Below, in pieces: positions 8,187 through 16,931 of a DNA stretch of 64,000 nucleotides. How positions within the stretch are numbered: the first letter of the stretch is position 1; the number at the start of each line of letters is the position of its first letter. A program made the translations under genes and the position numbers. The notes beneath the pieces were generated by a model, which was not told where the DNA came from, did no database searches, and saw only the letters and a list, made by a program, of their open reading frames with translations. This DNA comes from Monoglobus pectinilyticus (GTDB lineage: Bacteria; Bacillota; Clostridia; Monoglobales; Monoglobaceae). The DNA is taken from contig NZ_CP020991.1 of assembly GCF_002874775.1 (NCBI RefSeq), positions 2,394,451 through 2,458,450 of the forward strand, read 5' to 3'.

Positions 8187-11100
8187 GTGACAAGTAATAA
8201 AAAACGAAAGATTCTTGTAGTTGATGACGTTGAGCAGAACCGTATGATATTATCTGAAATTTTAAAAGATGACTATACTGTTATTGAGGCTGATGACGGT
8301 GATGTTTGCCTTAAAAAATTGCGTGAAGATAAAGATATAATCTTAGTGTTGCTTGATATTGTAATGCCAAAAATGGACGGATTTCAGGTTTTAAGAGAGA
8401 TGTCTAAAGATAAAGAACTACAGCACAAATCCGTAATTATTACAACGGCAGACAGGGCCATAGATGCTGAAATAAGAGCCTTGCGTGATGGAGCTGTGGA
8501 TTTTCTTGAAAAGCCTTATAATTCTGATATAGTAAAATGCAGAGTGGATAATATCGTGACTCGTATAGTTTTGGAAAGCGAAATTCTTGAAGAAAAGCTT
8601 GATTTAGCCAATGAGCGTTTGGCTGCAATGGTAGATCTTATACCTGACGGCATAGCTATATTTGATTACTATGAGTCGGGCAGGGTGGATTTAGGATATT
8701 ATAATGAATATTTTGCAAATATATTTAATATTACGCGCAGTATAGCTGATACGGAGAAAATATCTTTTGAAAGTTTAAATCAATTATTTGAATTGGACTT
8801 AATTTATCCGGGCGACAGGAGTCATCTTGAAGAAAAGGTTAAAAAATGTATTGATGATAGCGGAACTCTTACATGTCAGTTTAGAATTAAAAGGAATGGA
8901 GCGTTTAGCTGGGTTCGTATGTCTATGATTACATTTTTGGGTAGTAATGGAGTTTGCCGCTGTCATGTTTTATTCTCTGATATTTCTTCTGAAAAGGATA
9001 GAGAAGAACAGATAACCGACGCGCTTAATAAGCTTAGATATGTAACGAGACACGATAAATTAACTCAGATTTATAATAGAGAAACTTTCTGCGCTTCCAC
9101 AGATAAGCTGCTCAGTGTCAATCCTTCTGTAAAATACTCAATTATTATGTGGGATATAAAAAACTTTAAAGTAATTAATGAGTTGTTTGGCAGCGATAAG
9201 GGCGATAAAATTCTTATATTAATAGCTGATACTTTAAAAAGTTTGGTAGGAAACAATGGAATTTACGGAAGAATGGAGTCTGATAAATTTGTTGTTTGTA
9301 TTCCTGCAAGCCTATGTGATATAAATTCAATAATTAATAAAATGGATATGACGCTCAATAGCGCCAATATTGTTGATTATAATTTGAAAATTTTTGCTGG
9401 GATATATAATATCATCAATGATGAGAAAATACCAATAGACCAGATGTGCGACCGTGCCAATATGGCGCTTAAAAGCGCTAAGCGTGATTACGTGAACAGA
9501 TATTCTTATTATGATTCTGAAATGCGTAAAATGGTTATGGAAGAAGAACTGATATTGAACGATATGGATACTGCTCTTCAAAATCAACAGTTTAAGGTAT
9601 GCTATCAGCCGATTTTCAGCGTCACCAGCGGAAAGCCAATAGCTGCGGAAGCTTTGGTTAGGTGGATGCATCCTGATAGGGGCGTTATATCACCGCAGAA
9701 GTTTATAACAGTTTTTGAAAATAATAAGTTCATTACAAAATTGGACTGGTGTGTTCTTGAAGAGGTTTGCAAATTTCAAAAAAAGCGTCTCGACGCCGGA
9801 AAAGTTATGCTGCCTATTTCGGTTAACTTTTCCAGGCTTGATTGTTACAAACCTATGATATGTGAAAATGTTTTGGGGTTAATTGAACAATATGGACTAA
9901 GTCCCGATATGATAAAGATAGAGATTACAGAAACCGCCTATACAATGGATAAGGAACAGATAATAGATGTTACCAATAAGTTTAGGAGTTATGGGTTTCA
10001 AGTCCTTATGGACGATTTTGGAAGTGGGTATTCATCGCTTAACACTTTAAAAGATGTTAACATAGATATTTTGAAAATTGATAAAAGATTTATTGATGAT
10101 ATTGAAGATTCAGATAAGGCCGGTGCTATTGTTTCGAGTGTTGTTCGAATGGCAAGATTGATTGGCATGGATATTATTGCAGAGGGTGTGGAGACTCAGT
10201 ATCAGAAAGACTTTCTTAGAGGTATCGGATGTGATACCATACAGGGATATTTTTATTCTAAGCCTTTGTTTGAGAATGAATTTAATGAGGTTATAGATAA
10301 ATATAGTAAGCTGCCAATTGATAAATGTGTATCTGATATTAGAGCCAATGATTTGAATGTTGAGAGTATTTGGAGCGGAAATAAAGAAGTGGACGCTTTG
10401 TTTGGCGGACTCATCGGCGCTATGGGAATGTATGAACTTAATCCAAATGGAGTTCTTGAAATAATACGGGTTAATGACGGATATTATGATTTGTTTGGCT
10501 CGTCGCCAGGCAGTGTGTATTCTGATTTGGGTCTAAGTTTCAGCAGACTTGAGGATGAAAGCAAAGACTTGTTGCTGAACGCTTGCAGCAGAGCAAAATA
10601 TGAAAACCAAATAATAAATGTTGAGCTTAAAAAGTATCATGAAGACGGTCATTTAATGTGGCTGTCATGCAGGGTAAAACATATTGGAAAAAGCGACAAC
10701 AGAGACTTGTTTTATATATTGATAAATGATATAACAGAACAAAAGATGCGTGATACTTCACGGCAAATTTCTGTTTATGCGGATATGTTTAAATCATTTT
10801 TTAATGAAATTTTTGAAATAAATACAATTAATAAAACCGTAACGGTTATGTATACTGATGGCAGAATTGGTTTTGAGACAGGTATGAAGTTTGATATTGA
10901 TACATTTATGAATTTCTGCAGGTCTAATTTGGCTGATCCTAAAGATTATAGTTCACTTGATAAAAATATAAAGCAGTCTTTTGAAAATGCACCTGTTTTT
11001 GTCGATACATATAAGGTTTTAGATATTGATGGTAATGCTAGATGGTATGAATGCAGGGTGCTGAAGGTTAACGGTTCAGATTTAGGCATATACCTTTGTT

Positions 11101-12854
11101 GTTCAGCAGATATTACTGAAGAGAAAAATATTGCTTTATCAAAAGAAAATATGAGAATAGCCGAGCATGTAAATGAGGAAAAGAAGCGTTTGTTTGCGGT
11201 TTTGAGCAGGCTTAATATATGTGTTTTCGAGTTAGATTTGAAAAATGACGTTTTTATTATGGATGAACAGACGGAATATGAATTTAATAACTTTTTCGGT
11301 GATATTTGCAGTATAAGCGGATTTGTTAATAAGACTTTTGGAGAAGACAAAAATGCTTTTGATAGCTATTTGTCAAAAGTTAAAAACGGCATATTTGATT
11401 CAGGAATAACTGTGAGAATTTTAATGAACTCAGGTGAATATGGCTGGTTTAAATTAGATACTGTGCGCCAAACCGAAAAAGGCGAAGTTAAAAAGATTAT
11501 CGGCACGATACAAAAGGTAGATGAAAGTCTGACAGACGATATAGGAATCATAAGAGAAAAAGAACAGCTTGTAAGTATGCTGAATTCTATGCAGTTTGGA
11601 GTTGGAATTTTTGAGTATGATTCTGATAGTTTGGTACCGAAATTTTATAATAACCGTCTGAGAGAATTGCTTGAAATTTTTGACGGCAGTGTTTATACGT
11701 CGTCTCCTTATGTTAATGATTTACTGGTTTATATTTCTAATGTATGCGGCAAATATGTTAATGATAAAAATGGTGTTAATATAAATTTGTCAGAGGAACA
11801 TGAATATAAATGTAGAGACGGTTCAAAAGCTTATGCAAATCTTAGTATAACTATAATTAGTTTCAGCAAAAATAAAATGGTAGTTTATTGTGTTATAGAT
11901 GATATAACAAATAGAATTGAGGCGGAAAACAAATTTAAAGAGCAAGGATATGTAAACTCAATTTTGGTTGAGACGTCTGAGTATATAATATTAGATTATA
12001 ATGCTGTAACTAAAAGTCTTACTATATCCATGCCGGTGCGTGATGGAAAAAGAAAAGAATACGAATACAAAGATATTAACTCTCTCAGTTCGGTAGGGTG
12101 GGTGTATCCTGAATATTTGGAATCAATTGATGAATTGCTGTTTAGGGAAAATTATTCTGAAGACAAAAAGGATGACAGCATAGAACTTTTAGCGAATATA
12201 GGAGGATGCGGATACAGATGGCACCAAGCTGTTTTTCATTATGTTCCTGACAGTGAGAATAAAATAGTTAGAGTTATCGGCAGAATTTCTGATATACAAA
12301 TTAAAAAAGAGAGAGAACTTGCCTTGAGCAACGCTTTAAACGAAAGAGAAAAATTGTTGGAAAAAGCCGAGATAGACAGTGTTACGGGACTTCTCAACAG
12401 ATTAACTACAGAGGAGTGTATTGAAAATAAATTGTCCAAAATAAAATCTGAGAGTGCGTTTGTGGTTTATGATATAGATAACTACGAAGATATAAACGCA
12501 GACCTGGGACATATAAAAGCAGAAGATTATTTGAAAAAAGTTGCTTCAGTGTTTGAGGACAGTTTTAGACATGGAGATATTATCGGCAGAATGGATTCGG
12601 ATGTGTTTGTAGCATTTTTAACTGATGTTAAAGCAAAGGATGGAGTCTATAATAAGGTCGGCAAAACAATGGCAAAAATTTGCTTAGTTTCTGAGGAGTT
12701 TGGATTTGGCAAAATGGGCACAGTAAGCGCAGGAATAGCATTTTCTCCGGATAATGGCGTGGACTTTATGACTCTTTATAAAAAAGCTAATATGGCTTTG
12801 TGCAAAGCTAAAAAATCAGGAGGCAATTCTTATACAATTTATAGTGAAGTTTAA
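8187..12854 (+). CDS. Receiver-PAS-GGDEF-EAL-PAS-GGDEF c-di-GMP phosphodiesterase
   Basis: A 1555-aa cytoplasmic signalling protein. It contains a receiver domain (residues 6-122, phospho-acceptor D57, K109 of the LEKP loop), a PAS-like domain (about 140-270), a GGDEF-type domain (about 285-450), an EAL domain (about 460-715), at least three PAS/PAC-like segments (about 750-1350) and a C-terminal GGDEF-type domain (about 1385-1555). The EAL motif is intact (E488-A-L-V-R-W), as are DDFGSGYSS near 608, KIDKRFID and EGVET, so c-di-GMP hydrolysis is expected. Both GGDEF signatures are degenerate: ESDKF at 364-368 and DSDVF at 1470-1474. They probably act as regulatory or GTP-sensing domains. The GTG start has AGAAGGTG about 8 bases upstream. 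There is no transmembrane segment and no partner kinase nearby. Confidence 0.9.
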   Translation: MTSNKKRKILVVDDVEQNRMILSEILKDDYTVIEADDGDVCLKKLREDKDIILVLLDIVMPKMDGFQVLREMSKDKELQHKSVIITTADRAIDAEIRALRDGAVDFLEKPYNSDIVKCRVDNIVTRIVLESEILEEKLDLANERLAAMVDLIPDGIAIFDYYESGRVDLGYYNEYFANIFNITRSIADTEKISFESLNQLFELDLIYPGDRSHLEEKVKKCIDDSGTLTCQFRIKRNGAFSWVRMSMITFLGSNGVCRCHVLFSDISSEKDREEQITDALNKLRYVTRHDKLTQIYNRETFCASTDKLLSVNPSVKYSIIMWDIKNFKVINELFGSDKGDKILILIADTLKSLVGNNGIYGRMESDKFVVCIPASLCDINSIINKMDMTLNSANIVDYNLKIFAGIYNIINDEKIPIDQMCDRANMALKSAKRDYVNRYSYYDSEMRKMVMEEELILNDMDTALQNQQFKVCYQPIFSVTSGKPIAAEALVRWMHPDRGVISPQKFITVFENNKFITKLDWCVLEEVCKFQKKRLDAGKVMLPISVNFSRLDCYKPMICENVLGLIEQYGLSPDMIKIEITETAYTMDKEQIIDVTNKFRSYGFQVLMDDFGSGYSSLNTLKDVNIDILKIDKRFIDDIEDSDKAGAIVSSVVRMARLIGMDIIAEGVETQYQKDFLRGIGCDTIQGYFYSKPLFENEFNEVIDKYSKLPIDKCVSDIRANDLNVESIWSGNKEVDALFGGLIGAMGMYELNPNGVLEIIRVNDGYYDLFGSSPGSVYSDLGLSFSRLEDESKDLLLNACSRAKYENQIINVELKKYHEDGHLMWLSCRVKHIGKSDNRDLFYILINDITEQKMRDTSRQISVYADMFKSFFNEIFEINTINKTVTVMYTDGRIGFETGMKFDIDTFMNFCRSNLADPKDYSSLDKNIKQSFENAPVFVDTYKVLDIDGNARWYECRVLKVNGSDLGIYLCCSADITEEKNIALSKENMRIAEHVNEEKKRLFAVLSRLNICVFELDLKNDVFIMDEQTEYEFNNFFGDICSISGFVNKTFGEDKNAFDSYLSKVKNGIFDSGITVRILMNSGEYGWFKLDTVRQTEKGEVKKIIGTIQKVDESLTDDIGIIREKEQLVSMLNSMQFGVGIFEYDSDSLVPKFYNNRLRELLEIFDGSVYTSSPYVNDLLVYISNVCGKYVNDKNGVNINLSEEHEYKCRDGSKAYANLSITIISFSKNKMVVYCVIDDITNRIEAENKFKEQGYVNSILVETSEYIILDYNAVTKSLTISMPVRDGKRKEYEYKDINSLSSVGWVYPEYLESIDELLFRENYSEDKKDDSIELLANIGGCGYRWHQAVFHYVPDSENKIVRVIGRISDIQIKKERELALSNALNEREKLLEKAEIDSVTGLLNRLTTEECIENKLSKIKSESAFVVYDIDNYEDINADLGHIKAEDYLKKVASVFEDSFRHGDIIGRMDSDVFVAFLTDVKAKDGVYNKVGKTMAKICLVSEEFGFGKMGTVSAGIAFSPDNGVDFMTLYKKANMALCKAKKSGGNSYTIYSEV

Positions 12855-12921
12855 ATGAGCTGAAATTTTTAGTGATTTTGATTAAATAATTGATTAAGAG
12901 TTGTCGAGTGGGGATTAGTAT

Positions 12922-14229
12922 ATGAAAAAATTATTGTACATAATTTTGATATTATTTTTATTCACTAATGTCATAAATATTTTTATTCCTGTTTTTGCTG
13001 AAGAAAGTTCCTCTGCGGAGGTGTCTTTTTGTGACAGGGATGGATGGGTGAGCATGGTTGACGGATACTCCGGCGGGCAGTTTAATTTTAGCAGGCTTCA
13101 ACAGTATCCCCAGCCGTTTGTTAATGAAAACGGCAGAACGATGTTTCCTATTCTTTATTTTGATGAGATTTTTAGGGATGGTTTAAGTTATGATATTAAT
13201 GATAATACTATAACGATAACAAGAAATATTCTTGATGTTATAACGACTGTCAGTGTTACTATAGATAGTAATGTTTTAATTAGAAACGGTGAAGAAATCG
13301 TTATGGATACCGTGCCAATCAGAATAGGAGAAACGATTTATATTCCGCTGTGGTGGGTTGCTGATTCTCTTGGATATGGCGTTTTATGGAGGGATTATCA
13401 AAGTAAATGGTGGCCTGGAGGAATGGTTGAATTTGGACAATTGACATCCATCTTTGTTTATGTCTGGAATGAGGATAAGGATTCTTCACCAAACGGATTA
13501 AGGTATTCATATACAATTGGCGAACGGTCTGATGATATGTCTGAAATCAAGGCAAATGCTACGTCAGATTTTGAAGATGTATTTGCTGTTATTAAAAGAC
13601 TTCCTCAAGGAGCAACAGTTTTAACTACAGCGATTTATGGGCTTGATGGATATAAAGTCCCATATGATATATATAATGGAATAACAAATGCTGTGTTTAA
13701 TGGAGGCTATAAGGGCGGATATAGTACATATTGTCTCGATGAGATTCCACCGATTATTAATAGTTTGGGTGATTTTACAAATGAATGGTATTCAGAGGAG
13801 CTTTCCGCTTTAGGAGAACCGGCGCTGTATGATTCAATCGGTCAAATATATCGTTTTTCATATATTCCTTCATTTTGGAATCCGTTTGTTGTTCGGATAG
13901 AAATAAACGATGATGGAACAGCAGATGTGTGCTATAAGTCCGGCAACGGCGTTGCGGGTCCTCACAGCGGCGGGATTTTAAAATCAGAGAGTGCCAAATT
14001 AAGCAGAGAAGAAACTAAAGAGTTTCTTGATTTATTAAATGATAAGGATTATTGGAATATGCCAAAAGAAGTTGAGAGATTAGGCTGTGACGGGTATGAT
14101 GTAGTAATTGAAGGAGTAAAGAACGGTGTATATCATATAGTAAACAGGTGGTGCCCAATGGAAAACGATTCAGCTTTTTACATTGAAAAATATTTTGAAA
14201 ATTTGGTAAAAGAAAAATTTCCTGAATAA
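12922..14229 (+). CDS. Secreted stalk-like domain protein of unknown function
   Basis: A 435-aa protein. Residues 1-27 are a signal peptide (MKKLLYIILILFLFTNVINI, cleavage near FAEES). Residues 60-160 hold a diverged stalk domain: NGRTMFPILYFDEIFRDGL, VSVTIDSNVLIRNGEEIVMD, then IPLWWVADSLGYGVLW in place of the usual LVPLRAISEAFG. The middle is unassigned. The C-terminal 110 residues (VRIEINDDGTADVCYKSGNG to IVNRWCPMENDS) resemble lipoprotein-type beta domains that report a numeric threshold, but I cannot name the family. It lies 67 bases after the c-di-GMP protein with GTGGGG before the ATG. No terminator separates them, so readthrough is possible. Confidence 0.6.
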   Translation: MKKLLYIILILFLFTNVINIFIPVFAEESSSAEVSFCDRDGWVSMVDGYSGGQFNFSRLQQYPQPFVNENGRTMFPILYFDEIFRDGLSYDINDNTITITRNILDVITTVSVTIDSNVLIRNGEEIVMDTVPIRIGETIYIPLWWVADSLGYGVLWRDYQSKWWPGGMVEFGQLTSIFVYVWNEDKDSSPNGLRYSYTIGERSDDMSEIKANATSDFEDVFAVIKRLPQGATVLTTAIYGLDGYKVPYDIYNGITNAVFNGGYKGGYSTYCLDEIPPIINSLGDFTNEWYSEELSALGEPALYDSIGQIYRFSYIPSFWNPFVVRIEINDDGTADVCYKSGNGVAGPHSGGILKSESAKLSREETKEFLDLLNDKDYWNMPKEVERLGCDGYDVVIEGVKNGVYHIVNRWCPMENDSAFYIEKYFENLVKEKFPE

Positions 14230-14721
14230 AGTAAAAATAAGTATATTTTAATTTTATGATATCAAATAAAAAATCAGACAATAAAGAGATAAAGCTGTTT
14301 GGTAATTTACTTATATACCATGATTTTATGAGAAACTATTATATATTTTTGATAAATATATTAATTACTGCATTGAATAATCACGTTCATTATAATGAAT
14401 TTGATAAATAGATAGAATGTTAAGTATTTAGTTTGTTTTTATACTTTAATAATATACAGCTATAAGTAAATGAGCGGTAAAATTATTAAATTAAGGGTTT
14501 AAGTATGAAATAAGCATCTGATGGCTAAATCTTTCATTAATTTAGATAATATATTTATTGAAGACAAACCAGATAAGAAATAAGATTTATTTTAAATCAT
14601 TTTGATTAAAATAAATAATATAATTGACAAAAATAAAACCTCTTATAGTATGAACTGCTAAGTTTTTTATAATCTTAGTATCCATATTATAAGAGGTTTT
14701 TTGTGACTTTATATTTCAAAG
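14230..14721. other. AT-rich gap between convergent genes
   Basis: The 490-base gap between convergent units contains only the terminator at 14636-14703. The rest is AT-rich with stops in all frames. I see no RNA gene or repeat in it. Confidence 0.5.
14636..14703 (-). terminator. Bidirectional terminator of the topoisomerase operon
   Basis: AAACCTCTTATAGTATG pairs with CATATTATAAGAGGTTT across a 34-base internal part. T runs exist on both sides, so it can stop the minus-strand parC-type gene and any plus-strand readthrough. Confidence 0.8.
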
Positions 14722-16911
14722 CTATACATCAAAACTGATTTGTTCAATTCCCCGGTCTTGCTCACGGACAGTTGCTCCTACAGCCGGAACTGTCTTGGTT
14801 CTGAATCTTTCTATATTTTTCAGTCCTGAATCTGAAGCGGGAACGGCCTTTGACACTATACTGCCCTTTCTGGAACTCATTATGTTAACGCCTTGAGTTG
14901 TTCGCGTAGTTTTTAAGGGTATCCTTTCTGTATTTACGGTAATCGCCCTGTCTTTGTCTGAAAATAAAACAATGTCCATTTCGGTTTCGGCCGGAAGATA
15001 AAACATCTCAACAAGAGGCGATTTTGAAGAAAATCCGTTGGCAAGTTTTTTTCGGTTAGTTTTTGTTTGATATGACTTCAGCGGAACTCTGGCCGCCTTT
15101 CCGTTTTCAAAGAAGAATACCAAATCTCCTGAAAAATCATCGGTTGCGGACATGCCCACAATCTCTTCCTTTTCAGTTAGTCCGACAAGATTGGGTATAA
15201 ACTCTCCCAGCAAACTTGCTTTGCTGTCGGGGACGTCGTAGGCTTTGATTTTATAAACGTCTCCTGATCTTGCAAAGAATATAATTTCACTGCTGTTCTG
15301 AGCTTCAATCTCCTGAATCATAGTATCATCGTCCTTGAGCCGCTGTTCACCGCTGGTGCGGAGTGATACGAGTGAGATTTTCTTTAAATAGCCGTGCTGT
15401 GTTCTGAAAAGTTTGACGCTGTAATTATCAATTATTTCTTCTTCGACTATGTCTTTAATCTCATCAGCAGTTATAATTTCAGTTTTTCTGTCGCTTCCAT
15501 ATTTTTTCGCTATTTGTTTCAGCTGTTTTTCAATCAGTTTGTTTATTTTTGTTTTACTTTCAAGGGTGGATTTCAGTTCCTCAAGTTCTTTTTTTAGGGT
15601 TTCTATCTCTGCTATCCTTTTTAGAATATAATCTTTATTCAAATTCCTGAGTTTGATTTCAGCCACATATTCTGCCTGAACCTCAGTTATTTTAAAACCC
15701 TTCATGAGGTTAGGGATTACCATGCTGTCGTCTTCTGTCTCACGGACAATTTTTATTGCCTTGTCTATATCCAAAAGTATCAGCGAAAGACCTTCAAGCA
15801 GGTGCAGTTTTTCACTTTTCTTTTGAATATCAAACGCTATGGCTCTTTTGATACAGCTTCTTCTGAATCTAAGCCATTCGCAAATCATATCGTTAACACC
15901 CAAAACAATAGGAGAACCTTCAACAAGAATGTTAAAGTTACAGCCAAAACTATCCTGTAAAGGCGTCATTTTAAAGAGCTTCAGCATTAATTTGTCAGGG
16001 TCTACTCCACGTTTTAAGTCAATAGTTATTTTCAGACCTTTGAGGTCGGTTTCGTCACGGATATCAGAGATTTCTTTGACTTTCCCTGACTTAACTAAAT
16101 CAACTATTTTGTCTATGATTACCTCAACTGTGGTTGTATAAGGTATTTCTTTTATATCAATGCAATTTTGGCTCTTGTCATACTCATATTTTGCTCTGAC
16201 TTTAAAAGAACCTCGACCGGTGCGGTAAATTTCCTTGAGTTCTGAGCGGTTATAAATCAGTTCTCCGCCTGTCGGGAAGTCGGGAGCCAGCAGTGTGTCA
16301 AGTATATCCGCGTCCGGGTCATGCATAAGCATAATAGTAGCCTCGCAAAGCTCACGCAGATTAAAACTGCAAATATTTGAAGCCATGCCCACTGCAATTC
16401 CCTGATTTGGATTTGCCAAAATGCTTGGAAATGTGGCCGGAAGCAGGGTAGGTTCTTTCATAGTGCCGTCGTAGTTATCAAAAAAGTCGACGGTATTTTT
16501 GTCTAAATCGCCAAATAATTCACTGCATACAGGATTTAACTTTACCTCGGTATATCTCGAAGCGGCGTAGGCCATATCTCTCGAGTAAACACGTCCGAAG
16601 TTTCCTTTTGATTTGACAAGCGGCAGCAGTAAAGCGCCGTTGCCGTCAGTAAGACGGACCATGGTTTCATAAATAGCCGAATCACCATGCGGATTCAGCT
16701 TCATGGTTTGTCCGACTACGTTTGCGGACTTGGTAAGATTGCCGTTTAAAAGCCCCATTTTATACATAGTATAAAGGAGTTTTCTGTGAGACGGTTTAAG
16801 ACCGTCAATTTCCGGAATAGCACGTGAAATTATTACGCTCATTGCATAAGGCATATAGTTTTCTTCCAGCGTATCTATTATTTGCTGTTCTTGGATTATG
16901 GGTTTTTTCAT
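14722..16911 (-). CDS. parC: Topoisomerase IV-like subunit A (type IIA)
   Basis: A 729-aa type IIA topoisomerase breakage-reunion subunit that passes DNA through a double-strand break with the ATPase subunit encoded just upstream. The N-terminal winged-helix and tower domain contains KPSHRKLLYTMYKMG and catalytic Tyr120 in AASRYTEVKL. The quinolone region reads NPHGDSAIYE: Ser78 and Glu82 are the wild-type residues, but Asn replaces the usual His before PHGDS. The C-terminal beta-pinwheel is present (EEIVGMSATDD, FFENGKAARVPL), but no gyrase-box QRRGGKG is seen, which favours topoisomerase IV over gyrase. GGAGTGA precedes the ATG. The start is 20 bases after the partner's stop. The symbol is a best guess, since Clostridia also carry second gyrase-like pairs. 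Confidence 0.8.
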   Translation of the reverse strand: MKKPIIQEQQIIDTLEENYMPYAMSVIISRAIPEIDGLKPSHRKLLYTMYKMGLLNGNLTKSANVVGQTMKLNPHGDSAIYETMVRLTDGNGALLLPLVKSKGNFGRVYSRDMAYAASRYTEVKLNPVCSELFGDLDKNTVDFFDNYDGTMKEPTLLPATFPSILANPNQGIAVGMASNICSFNLRELCEATIMLMHDPDADILDTLLAPDFPTGGELIYNRSELKEIYRTGRGSFKVRAKYEYDKSQNCIDIKEIPYTTTVEVIIDKIVDLVKSGKVKEISDIRDETDLKGLKITIDLKRGVDPDKLMLKLFKMTPLQDSFGCNFNILVEGSPIVLGVNDMICEWLRFRRSCIKRAIAFDIQKKSEKLHLLEGLSLILLDIDKAIKIVRETEDDSMVIPNLMKGFKITEVQAEYVAEIKLRNLNKDYILKRIAEIETLKKELEELKSTLESKTKINKLIEKQLKQIAKKYGSDRKTEIITADEIKDIVEEEIIDNYSVKLFRTQHGYLKKISLVSLRTSGEQRLKDDDTMIQEIEAQNSSEIIFFARSGDVYKIKAYDVPDSKASLLGEFIPNLVGLTEKEEIVGMSATDDFSGDLVFFFENGKAARVPLKSYQTKTNRKKLANGFSSKSPLVEMFYLPAETEMDIVLFSDKDRAITVNTERIPLKTTRTTQGVNIMSSRKGSIVSKAVPASDSGLKNIERFRTKTVPAVGATVREQDRGIEQISFDV

Positions 16912-16931
16912 TTAATATATTCACTCCAGTA

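Noticed and set aside
8187-12854. Diguanylate cyclase activity for the GGDEF protein
   Set aside because: Both GGDEF signatures are degenerate, so only the EAL activity is supported.
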